DNA of 64,000 nucleotides from Thamnidium elegans (taxonomy: Eukaryota > Mucoromycota > Mucoromycetes > Mucorales > Mucoraceae): contig JAIXMG010000001.1 of assembly GCA_025201345.1 (NCBI GenBank), positions 496,001 through 560,000 on the forward strand, given 5' to 3'. A program made the position numbers and the translations under genes. The number at the start of each line of letters is the position of its first letter. The first letter of the stretch is position 1. Shown in pieces: positions 34,627 to 44,045 of the stretch. The notes below the pieces were generated by a model, which was not told the origin of the DNA, made no database searches, and worked only from the letters and a program-made list of their open reading frames with translations.

Positions 34627-35740
34627 TTATTGATTGCCGTATTCTCGAATAAAATAAGACTCTGCTACAGTCTTTGCAGAAGTTACTAGCTCATTTATAT
34701 CACTATTTACTTGGTTGCTATGTAAGACTTGAATAACCTATTTTTTAAATAAATAAATTATGCCTTTTTTGGATTACTATCACTGTTTACCTCTCTCTGA
34801 ATTTGGTTTACTAATTCTTTTCTTGTATTTTCATCAGCTATGATAGGGCCTTCTTTTTTAACCAGATCAATATAATCTTTCAGTCCTTTAAATGCAGCAG
34901 CACCAGCTAATTGTTCAGGAGTTACAGTCTTTCCAGATTCTAAATAAACTAATCTATAGCAATCATATAATTCTTCTTGTCTTGGGAAAGTGGATGTACG
35001 TTGAACTATAATAATGGTTAATGATGATAATAATAATAATAATAATAAAGTCACTCGTAATAATAACGATACTTTACGTGGAGAAGGTCGAAGAAGAGAT
35101 AATTCAGCGTTTGATTTTTCATTTTGAAAGGGTTGAATAATCCATTGTTGAGTTTGAGAGTGTAAATTTTTAGCATTTAAATAGATATTATTACCATTTT
35201 TATATTCACCGCCCCGAATATCTAATACTAAGTGTGGAGCAGAGGAAGAACAAATATATCCATCACGGTAAGTCCATCTTTGATTTTGCGCCAATCCTGG
35301 TTTACGAGCATATTGAATAATTAATTTTTCGCGTTCAATACCTCCACCCTTTATATCAATTACAAGCCCTGATTTTTTATTGATTAAAAAGCCTTCTTCA
35401 TGCATCCACAACTAAAATGTATATAATCAATTAAAAAGAAAAAAGAAAAGAACCTTGCAGAAAATACTTTACTTGATTAATACTATCAACCATTTTCTTT
35501 GTTTATATTATTAATATTTGTCTAAAAAAAAAAAATCAAATACCTACTTGGGGCCAAATGATAATAGAAGCGTCATTCTATTTAGGATAATAGGATAAAA
35601 AATAAGTTTTCCGTTTTATATATACACGTAATTATATATATATTTACAAGCATACTGCCCATATTCACGTCCATAGCAAACGGTTGATGTTTGCAACGAA
35701 TAAAAAAGAATCCATCAGGGAAATTAGGTACAGCTTCCAT
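34627..35740 (-). CDS. Ricin-B-type beta-trefoil lectin-like membrane protein
   Basis: Five exons in translation order: 35648-35740, 35548-35577, 35473-35496, 34791-35411, 34627-34737, giving 292 residues. The N-terminal 130 residues carry three repeats of the ricin-B (beta-trefoil) pattern with QxW motifs: NQLWMHEEGFLIN, NQRWTYRDGYICS and TQQWIIQPF, with LVIDIKGG and LVLDIRGG between. This carbohydrate-binding fold is a lectin module only; no toxin catalytic chain is present. A strong transmembrane segment follows (VSLLLRVTLLLLLLLSSLTIIIV), then a helical region with a coiled-coil tendency. Orientation is unknown because no cleavable signal is seen. Two introns flank exons of 30 and 24 bases. 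It shares a divergent 409-base gap with the glycosyltransferase-like gene. Confidence 0.75.
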
Positions 35741-36149
35741 TATAAAAGGAATCGTCAACTAGAAAGAAAAAAAAAGCAGAAAAAAATATAAAAAATAGTT
35801 TCAATTTGTTTATTTTTATATACAATCTTTTGTGTCGTACAAACCTGCGATACATTTTATTTTTCTGAAAAAAAAAAGTAACATATTACTCTCTGTTAAG
35901 GTACTACAACTAAAGTGTACAGGCAGGACAATAGACTGTATATTATATATATAAAGATATCACTGATATGTAGGTGTTTACTTGTTAAGATTGAACCTAA
36001 AGATAATTTTATTAAATAAAAAGCACGTTTGATCGTTAATTTGGGAGTATTAAATTAACCCCCAACAGTATTTATTATCGCAATTTGGAGTGCTAAAAAA
36101 AAGTCTTTCTCTCTTTCTCCTATTAATATATATTGTTTGTTTATTTACA
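35741..36149. other. Divergent promoter region
   Basis: This 409-base AT-rich gap lies between the lectin-like gene (minus) and the glycosyltransferase-like gene (plus). No gene or recognisable box. Confidence 0.5.
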
Positions 36150-37337
36150 ATGGCCTATATACCTCAATCAAAAAAGTTGTTTGCTCTACAATGTACTATT
36201 GCCTGTTGTATAGGGCTCATGTTAATATCACTATTTAAACAATTCAGACCTCATGAACCTATTGATGGTAAAAAAAAAAAAAAAAGTAAAATAAAACCCG
36301 TTTAACTAAAGTAATAAAAAGTAGTAAAATCAAGTCATGATACTACAGAAAAAAGAAATTATCCTTACACTATTGTTACCGGGTCTAGTGCTAATCACCT
36401 ATGTTCACTAGAGAACTTTTTATACTCACTTGATGAAATACGAAAACAAGTTGAACCTCACCAATTTCCAAGAGTTGTTGTTTATAATATTGGCATGAAT
36501 AGAACACAATTACCTGTTTTACAACAATTAGAAAGTCATGGGTTAATTGATCATGTTATTCCGTTTGATCATGAAAGATACCCTCGGTTTTGGGATGTAG
36601 CTATTAACGCAGGACAATACGGTTGGAAAACCGGTATTGTAAATGATGCTCGTATTCGATACGGAGGAGTACTTATATGGCTTGATGCCGGAAACCAAGT
36701 AACAAATGATTTTATATTAAATATTCATAAAACAGTAAAGAGTGAAGAATTTCATGGTTTTTGGTCACCTAAAAGTGATCACGGTATGGGTAAATGGACA
36801 CATCCTGGTATGTTTAAATTCTTTGGAGCAGATATGAAAGTATACCGCTACAAGTCAAATTGTAATGGAGCAGCAATTGGATTTGATACAGATAATAATA
36901 CAATTGTTGATACAATTATTTCACCTTGGTATGAATGTGGACTAACAAAAAACTGTATTGCACCACCTGGTTCTAGTAGAGAAAATCATCGACAAGACCA
37001 AGCAGCACTTACTTATTTAGCTTATTTAAATGGACATGAATGTAAAATACCACCAAGAGATTTTTATAAACTACAAACGCATAGAGATAAAGCATGTAAA
37101 TACAATTTAGAAGCATTAGAAATTATGGGCAAATTACATCACCCTTCCTCCCTCAGTAAGTGTGTATATATTGCATGTAATAATAATAACGAATTTTAAT
37201 CATTTACTACTTTAATAGAATTTCTAAAATGGGAGCGTAATGACACAATTGAATTATATAACCATCCTGAATGGAAATATCCTCAAGATAATGTTCCTGT
37301 AAATATAAGAAAACCTTCTATTCCACTATCACAATAA
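36150..37337 (+). CDS. Type II membrane glycosyltransferase-like protein
   Basis: Three exons, 36150-36267, 36322-37155 and 37219-37337, give 356 residues. One N-terminal hydrophobic segment (LQCTIACCIGLMLISLF) predicts a Golgi-type II anchor. The lumenal part has RVVVYNIGMN, then PFDHERYPRFWDVAINAGQYGWK and VLIWLDAGNQV. This resembles the Asp-containing nucleotide-sugar core of GT-A-like families with DUF1647-type members, which carry a YP...WKP...W-x-D-x-G pattern. A later region with SPWYECGLTKNC and NHRQDQAALTYL is typical of such families. The specific transfer reaction is unknown. The first frame-consistent acceptor is the AAAAAG at 36321; an earlier one would give an immediate stop. 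The gene is convergent with CSL4, only 12 bases apart. Confidence 0.55.
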
Positions 37338-37349
37338 AATAAAATAATT

Positions 37350-37907
37350 TTATTCTGGTTTGGCACATTTACGTAATTCAATTGCTTTTGTCTTTGGACA
37401 TTGCATTTCTTGCCATGAAATAGGTACCATAGTTGCTCCTGCTACACTGGTAGCAAAAATAACTCCTAATTCATTTTTAGCTGTACTCAAAAAGTAAGAT
37501 CTAGCATCTCCTAATGAAATCACTTCTGCCTTTACAATATCTCCTGGTCGAAATGAGTTATAAATCTTTACTTTATCCTTCTCAGCTGCACGAACATCTT
37601 GTATACTATCATCACTCGTTAGTAACTTCGTATTTACTTTTATATATACCCTTATTTACCGAATAACTCCCATAAAATCTTCTTTACAAGGTACTTGACC
37701 AACTACCATAATAGCAATAACTGCTTGGTGAGGTGCTACTCGCATAACTTTACCTGTAATCTATACATAAAAAAAAAAATGAATTGACAAGATCTCTCTC
37801 TTTTTTTTTCGCTTTCTTATTTACCACACTACCAACTTCAGGTACTGCCGATTGTTCTTTATCCTTTGACACACTAATTGTAGGTAACTAATGAGCGTGT
37901 TAATATT

Positions 37908-37943
<36 letters not shown>

Positions 37944-38120
37944 ATAGAGTTGCGATTGTAGCGATCTTACTTGTCCTTCCTTGGCAGGATCTATATATCT
38001 TTGTCCAACTACACTAGCATAAAGTAATCCATCGCGTTCATATGTTCCAGGCCCTTGATTGTAATCAGCTGCGTATCCAAGACGTTGACCAGGAGTAACG
38101 AATTCTGTCTTTTTGGCCAT
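37350..38120 (-). CDS. CSL4: RNA exosome subunit Csl4
   Basis: Cap protein of the RNA exosome, with an N-terminal domain, an S1 RNA-binding fold and a C-terminal zinc-ribbon-like end. Four exons in translation order: 37971-38120, 37825-37887, 37660-37760, 37350-37605, giving 189 residues in phase throughout. Landmarks are VTPGQRLG near the N-terminus, the S1 region VITGKVMRV...GVIRIQDVRAAEKDKVKIYNSFRPGDIVKAEVISLGD split over two exons, and the C-terminal segment with EMQCPKTKAIELRKCAKPE. The acceptor for the last exon is GATGATAG, since the nearer ACAAG breaks the conserved sequence. Length is close to the yeast and human subunits. Confidence 0.9.
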
Positions 38121-38922
38121 GTTTATTAAAAAGAAAAGGTGTAAAAAACAAAATACTGAAAAAAAAAAATGGAATCAAAAAACGTATGTGACTGTTCCTC
38201 TATTTACTTATTGCAACATTGTCACATTTCAATTATCAAAACTAATTTTTTTTATGTTAATTTCTTTGAATTTGCATGTTGACGTTGTTAGGAGCGATTC
38301 GGTACTTTGTTTTATGATTAAATATCTATATATTTTTTTGAAGTTTATAATAGCTTCGTTTAAAGCTTCTGCAGCTTGTGTAATCATCATCATTTTCGTA
38401 AGTGATGTTTACTGAGAGCAGATTTTGAAGCTCTAATAGGTTAGAAGATAATTCATTATTAAAATTATTAGTATCAATATGAATATCTTCGTTAGTGTTG
38501 TTGTTGTTGTTGCCATCTTCAACTTGATTTAATTTAATGAACTGGCTGCCTACCGTATTGAAATTAGTGTTGATAGTTGGTTGAACTATGCCCAAAGCAT
38601 ACAAGAATCTCTGTATAAGAAACATGCGCTTAAAAGCAGTGCTGCAGTAGGTAAAGTAGCGGTATTGGCATGAAATAAGTGCTCCATTTTTGCTAGTAGC
38701 GGTTTTCTTCAGCAAATTATCTTTAAAATTAAAATATATATATATATATTCCTTCTTCAATATCGCAACAAGGAACGTATTAAAGGAATTGGGTTTATAG
38801 TCTTACAGATGATATAATTTAATGTTACTTAATGTACCAACAATAACCTTCTTTTTTATAATCATCTTCGCTTAAATTCAATACGAATGTGTAGTTAATC
38901 TTTTTTTTTATTAATATTGTCT
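38121..38922. other. Intergenic, with one unsupported ORF
   Basis: It holds the promoter side of CSL4. A minus-strand ORF (38326-38760) encodes Asn-rich sequence without a recognised domain. It lies downstream of the LINE endonuclease fragment in the same direction and may be decayed retrotransposon DNA. Confidence 0.35.
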
Positions 38923-39660
38923 TCAAATACGACAATAAGATTGAATCAATACCGGATAAGTTGGAAAAAAAAGGTGTTTGACATTTCCATCCTCGGCAGG
39001 GGCATATATATTTAATATGTAGAAGGGCTTGTAATATTGTTCTACGTGAGTGATTTTAGCGAGAATAATGCGTCCATCTAAAGAAGAAGTTTCGATCTGA
39101 TGTAGTTGAATATCTTGATTTAAGGAAACTATTCCACAATGAGGGGTCCATATGGCAGATCGAGTGCGGAGTTGATGTTCCAGAGTATTGATAATATTCT
39201 CATCAGATGTGTGAGTTTCTTGTAGACACATGATATCGAATAGACTTTCGCGAAAAAATCTAGTCATATCACATCGAATGTTGGGTTTACTGACTTTGGC
39301 GAGACCATTGCAATTTAGGGTAGCAATTCGTATGTTGATATTATTTGTCGATGGCGAAGTAGGAGAGTTGTTAATTTCGGTGTTATTATTCATAGTATTG
39401 ATATTATTCATAGTATTGTTGTTATTCATATAAGTCGTGTTTATTCATACTTAATATATTATTCATTGATAAAATTGATAGCAATGGGGATTACTGACTA
39501 GTAGAACTAGTAGTACGTCGCTTGTCGGTCTCTTTGTTGTTGGTAATGATACTTTTCGACGCTTTATTTCTATTTTTCTATTATTAGGATTCTGTCTTCG
39601 ACTAATAATTTCATCGTTATTGTTGATATCAGTGGGGTGTTTGTTGGTGAAGTTTGACAC
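38923..39660 (-). mobile_element. Truncated LINE-type retrotransposon (APE endonuclease)
   Basis: Minus-strand remnant of a non-LTR retrotransposon. The clear part is 38923-39429, with an endonuclease/exonuclease/phosphatase fold N-terminus: IRIATLNCNGLAK (catalytic Asn), CLQETH (catalytic Glu) and FYILNIYAPAED. The Asp/His motifs of the second half are missing because the frame breaks at a T run after KHLFF, and no reverse transcriptase is recognisable downstream. A low-complexity Asn-Met-Asn leader precedes it. The ORF at 39463-39660 just upstream is basic and could be the end of ORF1. The fragment is therefore probably dead. Confidence 0.6.
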
Positions 39661-40678
39661 TGGCGTGTCTAATGTTGCAGTGTTCTCCAGAGTAGGATTC
39701 CCCGCATCGATAATATTGGGTACCAGTCATATTTTCCCAAAAACGGTAAATAGTATATTATATATGTTGAATTATAATTTTATTTTGATTGTTATTCTAT
39801 CTCTTTTAAAGCAACTATGTTAATTGAACAGGTCACTCTGATTATTAATTATATGTTTCTAATGTGAATGTTTTATATATAATTAATTGTCGTGGTAATA
39901 AAGACTAGTTCTAACTCGACTTATTCAATCATACCCGATCTGTTGTAATTGCACGTTAATAAAGCAAGGTAAATACTACTAGAGCTCTTTAACTTTTATT
40001 AAGTTAAACCAGTTAATTAAATTATGATAGATCATTGAAGGGTTCATATATTGGTATATTATGCGGAATTTAATGATTGTAATCTGATTTCTTCAATGAT
40101 AATAATAACACTTTTGTATATATCTATTAGATATTTCTCAAGCATTGTAATTCTCAAACTGAAAATCACCACTCAGAAATGGAAATTTAGTGATGTCACC
40201 CAATTACATTCAAAGAAAAAAAAACTGTGCGGGCGTTGAATATCGTTCTTTTACTCTTTTTCATTAATCAGACGTTATTTTGGATGGTAATTTTGCAGCG
40301 ATCGAAAGGCGACTCCTAAAACTTAAAAAAGCATTTTTTTTTTGATATTTTGTAAGTGGGGGTTTTTTTTAAAAAGAACTATATAAATAACATTTAATAA
40401 TAGCAAGCATTGATGTATTTTCAGAGCGTAGATTGTATGTTTTTCTTTGTTGCTCTACCGTACATATAGTTGATGGCGATTTCTTCAACTTCTCGTCATT
40501 TGGTTGCCATTCCTCCAAAAATAATACCAAGAACAGTACAGTGCATTATTTTAGATTTTTATAGCTGCCAATGAGAGCCAGCATTTGCTTCACATTGCAT
40601 TAATTCAAAATGGTAAATTAGAACTTTCTCATTCTATAAAAAGGATCTGCACATAACCGTTTTATTAATTTTTTTTTT
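39661..40678. other. Intergenic, nothing recognised
   Basis: AT-rich DNA with no gene seen. It precedes the duplicated module at 40679. Confidence 0.5.
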
Positions 40679-40772
40679 GTATAGATGGATCTTAAGGGAA
40701 GTGGACTGTACGGCAAATGTACGGACAAGCTGGGTTCTTCTAATAATTGTATAACGAATAATTAGTAGCTAG

Positions 40773-41061
40773 TTGTGTGTATACCCTTAGACTGTTTAAC
40801 CCATTCCTGTACATTGGCTATCCATGCAGTGGGGTATAAACTGAAGGTCTCTTTTGGAGTTACTTCAGAGCAGTAGTTAATTAAGGAACCAACATAAGCT
40901 TCTTTCTAGCTGGTATACATTTAGGCCTATAAGTCGCCTGGCAGTCCGGGACTGTCAGGAGCTAATCAGTTGAACACTACACTTTTTTTTTTTTTAAAAA
41001 AAAAGCGTAGCCTGATTGCTGACGATAGCTGCAAAGTTGGTAGTTGTGGGTGCCCTCACAA
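40773..41061. repeat. 289-base repeat unit, copy 1
   Basis: Begins TTGTGTGTATACCC and ends GCCCTCACAA, i.e. short inverted ends TTGTG/CACAA. It is flanked on both sides by GCTAG, which looks like a 5-base target duplication. It carries a CTGGCAGTCC/GGACTGTCAG hairpin and a second hairpin made of AATCAG, CTACAC plus a T tract, then an A tract, GCGTAG and CTGATT. Confidence 0.8.
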
Positions 41062-41082
41062 GCTAGGTTAATTCAAATATCT

Positions 41083-41368
41083 TTGTGTGTATACCCTTAG
41101 ACTGTTTAACCCATTCCTGTACACTGGCTATCCATGCAGTGGGGTATAAACTGAAGGTCTCTTTTGGAGTTACTTCAGAGCAGTAGTTAATTAAGGAACC
41201 AACATAAGCTTCTTTCTAGCTGGTATACATTTAGGCCTATAAGTCGCCTGGCAGTCCTGGACTGTCAGGAGCTAATCAGTTGAACACTACACTTTTTTTT
41301 TTAAAAAAAAAGCGTAGCCTGATTGCTGACGATAGCTGCAAAGTTGGTAGTTGCGGATGCCCTCACAA
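41083..41368. repeat. 286-base repeat unit, copy 2
   Basis: Same family as copy 1, offset 310 bases, with a few substitutions (for example TGTACACTGGC and GCGGATGCCC). It is bounded by TTCAAATATC on the left and its exact inverse GATATTTGAA on the right, so the unit sits inside a 10-base inverted repeat. Confidence 0.8.
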
Positions 41369-41594
41369 ACGATATTTGAATATGCTTTTTATAGTTATAC
41401 ATTTGGTAAAGTAGCAATGGCATTTGATTTGAAATGTAAAGTAAACAAAAAAACGAAAAGAAAGGTATATTTCTGGTGGCTAATTATTAAATTTCTTTTT
41501 GTATAGATGGATCTTAAGGGAAGTGGACTGTACGGCAAATGTACGGACAAGCTGGGTTCTTCTAATAATTGTATAACGAATAATTAGTAGCTAG

Positions 41595-41883
41595 TTGTGT
41601 GTATACCCTTAGACTGTTTAACCCATTCCTGTACATTGGCTATCCATGCAGTGGGGTATAAACTGAAGGTCTCTTTTGGAGTTACTTCAGAGCAGTAGTT
41701 AATTAAGGAACCAACATAAGCTTCTTTCTAGCTGGTATACATTTAGGCCTATAAGTCGCCTGGCAGTCCGGGACTGTCAGGAGCTAATCAGTTGAACACT
41801 ACACTTTTTTTTTTTTTAAAAAAAAAGCGTAGCCTGATTGCTGACGATAGCTGCAAAGTTGGTAGTTGTGGGTGCCCTCACAA
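41595..41883. repeat. 289-base repeat unit, copy 3
   Basis: Counterpart of copy 1 in the second module, with the same GCTAG flanks and the same diagnostic bases. It therefore arose by module duplication, not by independent insertion. Confidence 0.8.
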
Positions 41884-41904
41884 GCTAGGTTAATTCAAAT
41901 ATCT

Positions 41905-42190
41905 TTGTGTGTATACCCTTAGACTGTTTAACCCATTCCTGTACACTGGCTATCCATGCAGTGGGGTATAAACTGAAGGTCTCTTTTGGAGTTACTTCAG
42001 AGCAGTAGTTAATTAAGGAACCAACATAAGCTTCTTTCTAGCTGGTATACATTTAGGCCTATAAGTCGCCTGGCAGTCCTGGACTGTCAGGAGCTAATCA
42101 GTTGAACACTACACTTTTTTTTTTAAAAAAAAAGTGTAGCCTGATTGCTGACGATAGCTGCAAAGTTGGTAGTTGCGGATGCCCTCATAA
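41905..42190. repeat. 286-base repeat unit, copy 4
   Basis: Counterpart of copy 2 in the second module. Its A/T hairpin is perfect here: CTACAC with a T tract faces an A tract and GTGTAG, enclosed by AATCAG and CTGATT. Confidence 0.8.
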
Positions 42191-42221
42191 ACGATATTTG
42201 AATATGCTTTTTATAGTTATA

Positions 42222-43848
42222 TAATTAGTATTAGTAGCAGTTTGCTTGTAGATTTGCCGTCTTGTATATTTTTTTTTTTTTTTGCAATCATGCTTAACAT
42301 TAACTTTTTTTATAGATGGCTTACATGCTTATTTAAGTGCTTCAGCAAAAAATTACTTGACTTTAAGGGATATCGTACTGGAGAAAAATAAAAGCGATTA
42401 TATTTTCAATGTAATAAAGAAAAAGCTTTTTTTTTTATTAGAAGGTCGATCTCATCGCGTACTGACTCTGTTCATATTTGTATGTCAAACTACTATTCGT
42501 ATATGTTGAGGTGTGCTCTGTCGTTGTCTGTAAATCTGGTTTCTTATGCATCACTAAGACAAATAATAAAAGGAAGGGGTTACACTGTATTTTAGCTTCT
42601 GCTATAAACACAAACCTGACTGAAAGTTTGAAATATTTAGTTTTTTTTTGTTCTTTGCCGTTGTCTATAAACAAATATATACATTCCCACTTCAATCTTT
42701 GTATTATACTTCCTTGATGATTACTATTTTAGACTTTTTTGTTTTCACAGCCTAGCTTTAGTTCTTTTTTTAAAAATCTTTTTCTGTTCGAAAGAGCTTG
42801 TATAGTTTATTACAACTCTTGATATCTAGAATCCCTTTCTTTTCATCAAAGAATTTGCTTATAAGACAACTCAAGATGAGAACAGAAGACTACTCAAGAA
42901 GAAAACAGAAGGCCACTCAAAGTGAAAACAATAAACGAGAAGACTCAAGAGGTAGATTCTGAAATGAATCGAGCACAAACCTACCTGACACACAAACCAT
43001 ATAATTTTGACGATCACCAAGAAGACACAAAAAAAGAACCTCATTAAGTCAAAAAGACAATATAGATAAACACTATACTAAAGTATGGGAAAAACCTAAT
43101 AAACCCGACATATGTTAATATGAGGGCATGGAAACTAGCACTTCATCCAGTACGCTCATACACGAATGAGGAAGAAAGTAAGTGACTGAAACCGCGATCC
43201 CAATTTTCCAATCTCCCCCACGCACATTTTGCTGCTGTCGTTTGTTAACCAGTTATAAAAGAAAAATATATGAGTGAAGGCTCTACAATATTATTATTCA
43301 TAAAGATACATACCAATAAGGTTCATGATGGCATATGGCTACCTTGACCTCGTTATAACTCCTTAATGCTCCATGACTTCCTTCTTTCTTTATTGATGGA
43401 AATAGGCGGAACTCACCAAATCAATCTTTTGACAGATGAATTACATAAACATGATTTTGGATCTGTGGAAATATTTAGCAAACAAAAACAGACTTATCAC
43501 TGCTAATACTTAAGAGAAAGTAAAAAAGAAACAGATGTTGTAGGCGCATGAAAGTATATACATATAAATCATTCAAATTATACATACTATCACTCAAATA
43601 TCGAATGGGAACTTTTAAATGAACACTTTTATCCATCTTTAAAATTATTTGAGCCCGAAGCGACTTGTATAGCACATGGTCAATAATGTCGTAAATCAGG
43701 GCTATACTTACACTCACAAAAGCTATCATATGAATGGCATCTCTAGATATTCCAGATATAATAATAGTGAAGGCGGATATAACCGATATAGGTATAACAA
43801 TAACATTTAATAGTATGTATGAGAAAAAAAAAGAATATAATACATATA
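42222..43848. other. Intergenic, no supported gene
   Basis: About 1.6 kb. Short ORFs at 42282-42717 on both strands and a hydrophobic minus-strand ORF (43475-43888) are present, but none shows a domain or spliced structure. The 43475-43888 ORF begins inside the MITE, so its start is accidental. A purine-rich stretch (about 42870-42960) contains repeated ACTCAAGA-like sequence. Confidence 0.45.
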
Positions 43849-43989
43849 CAGTAGCGGCTCTATTTAAGGGTGGATTTCTCCAGGACACCTTCTTCCGTCC
43901 CCCCCTTTAACACCACTATTATCGCTAATAATCGATTTAAGGGTGGGTTTTTTGAGAATTTTGGCCACCCTTAAATAGAGCCGCTACTG
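43849..43989. mobile_element. 141-base MITE with 25-base perfect inverted ends
   Basis: Both ends read CAGTAGCGGCTCTATTTAAG and on to GGGTGG in inverted orientation, 25 bases without mismatch. TA occurs on each side (43847-43848 and 43990-43991), the target duplication of Tc1/mariner-type elements. An inner copy of TTTAAGGGTGG lies near 43934. It has no coding capacity, so it must depend on a transposase in trans. It lies about 55 bases beyond the stop codon of the nuclease-like gene. Confidence 0.9.
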
Positions 43990-44045
43990 TAACTGTAGGC
44001 CATAAGAGCGAGAGAGAGAGAGAAAGAGAGAGAGGTAACCAAATC

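Larger units (their letters stand above)
40679..41399. repeat. First copy of a 0.72 kb tandem module
   Basis: Nearly identical to 41501-42221 (constant offset 822 bases). It starts GTATAGATGGATCTTAAGGG and ends ATATGCTTTTTATAGTTATA. Inside are two related 286-289 base repeats, at 40773-41061 and 41083-41368, separated by a 22-base linker. No ORF of note crosses it. Confidence 0.9.
41501..42221. repeat. Second copy of the 0.72 kb tandem module
   Basis: Direct repeat of 40679-41399 with very few differences, such as GTGTAG for GCGTAG and CATAA for CACAA in the last unit. The near identity indicates a recent duplication. The spacer between modules (41400-41500) is single copy. Confidence 0.9.

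Noticed and set aside
43475..43888. Hydrophobic minus-strand ORF of 137 residues
   Set aside because: Its start codon lies inside the MITE inverted repeat and no domain or splice partner is visible; hydrophobic bias is expected from T-rich DNA.
43999..44032. GA-rich run considered as a CRISPR-like or regulatory array
   Set aside because: It is a plain GA dinucleotide tract with no spacers; the host is a eukaryote and no CRISPR array was seen.
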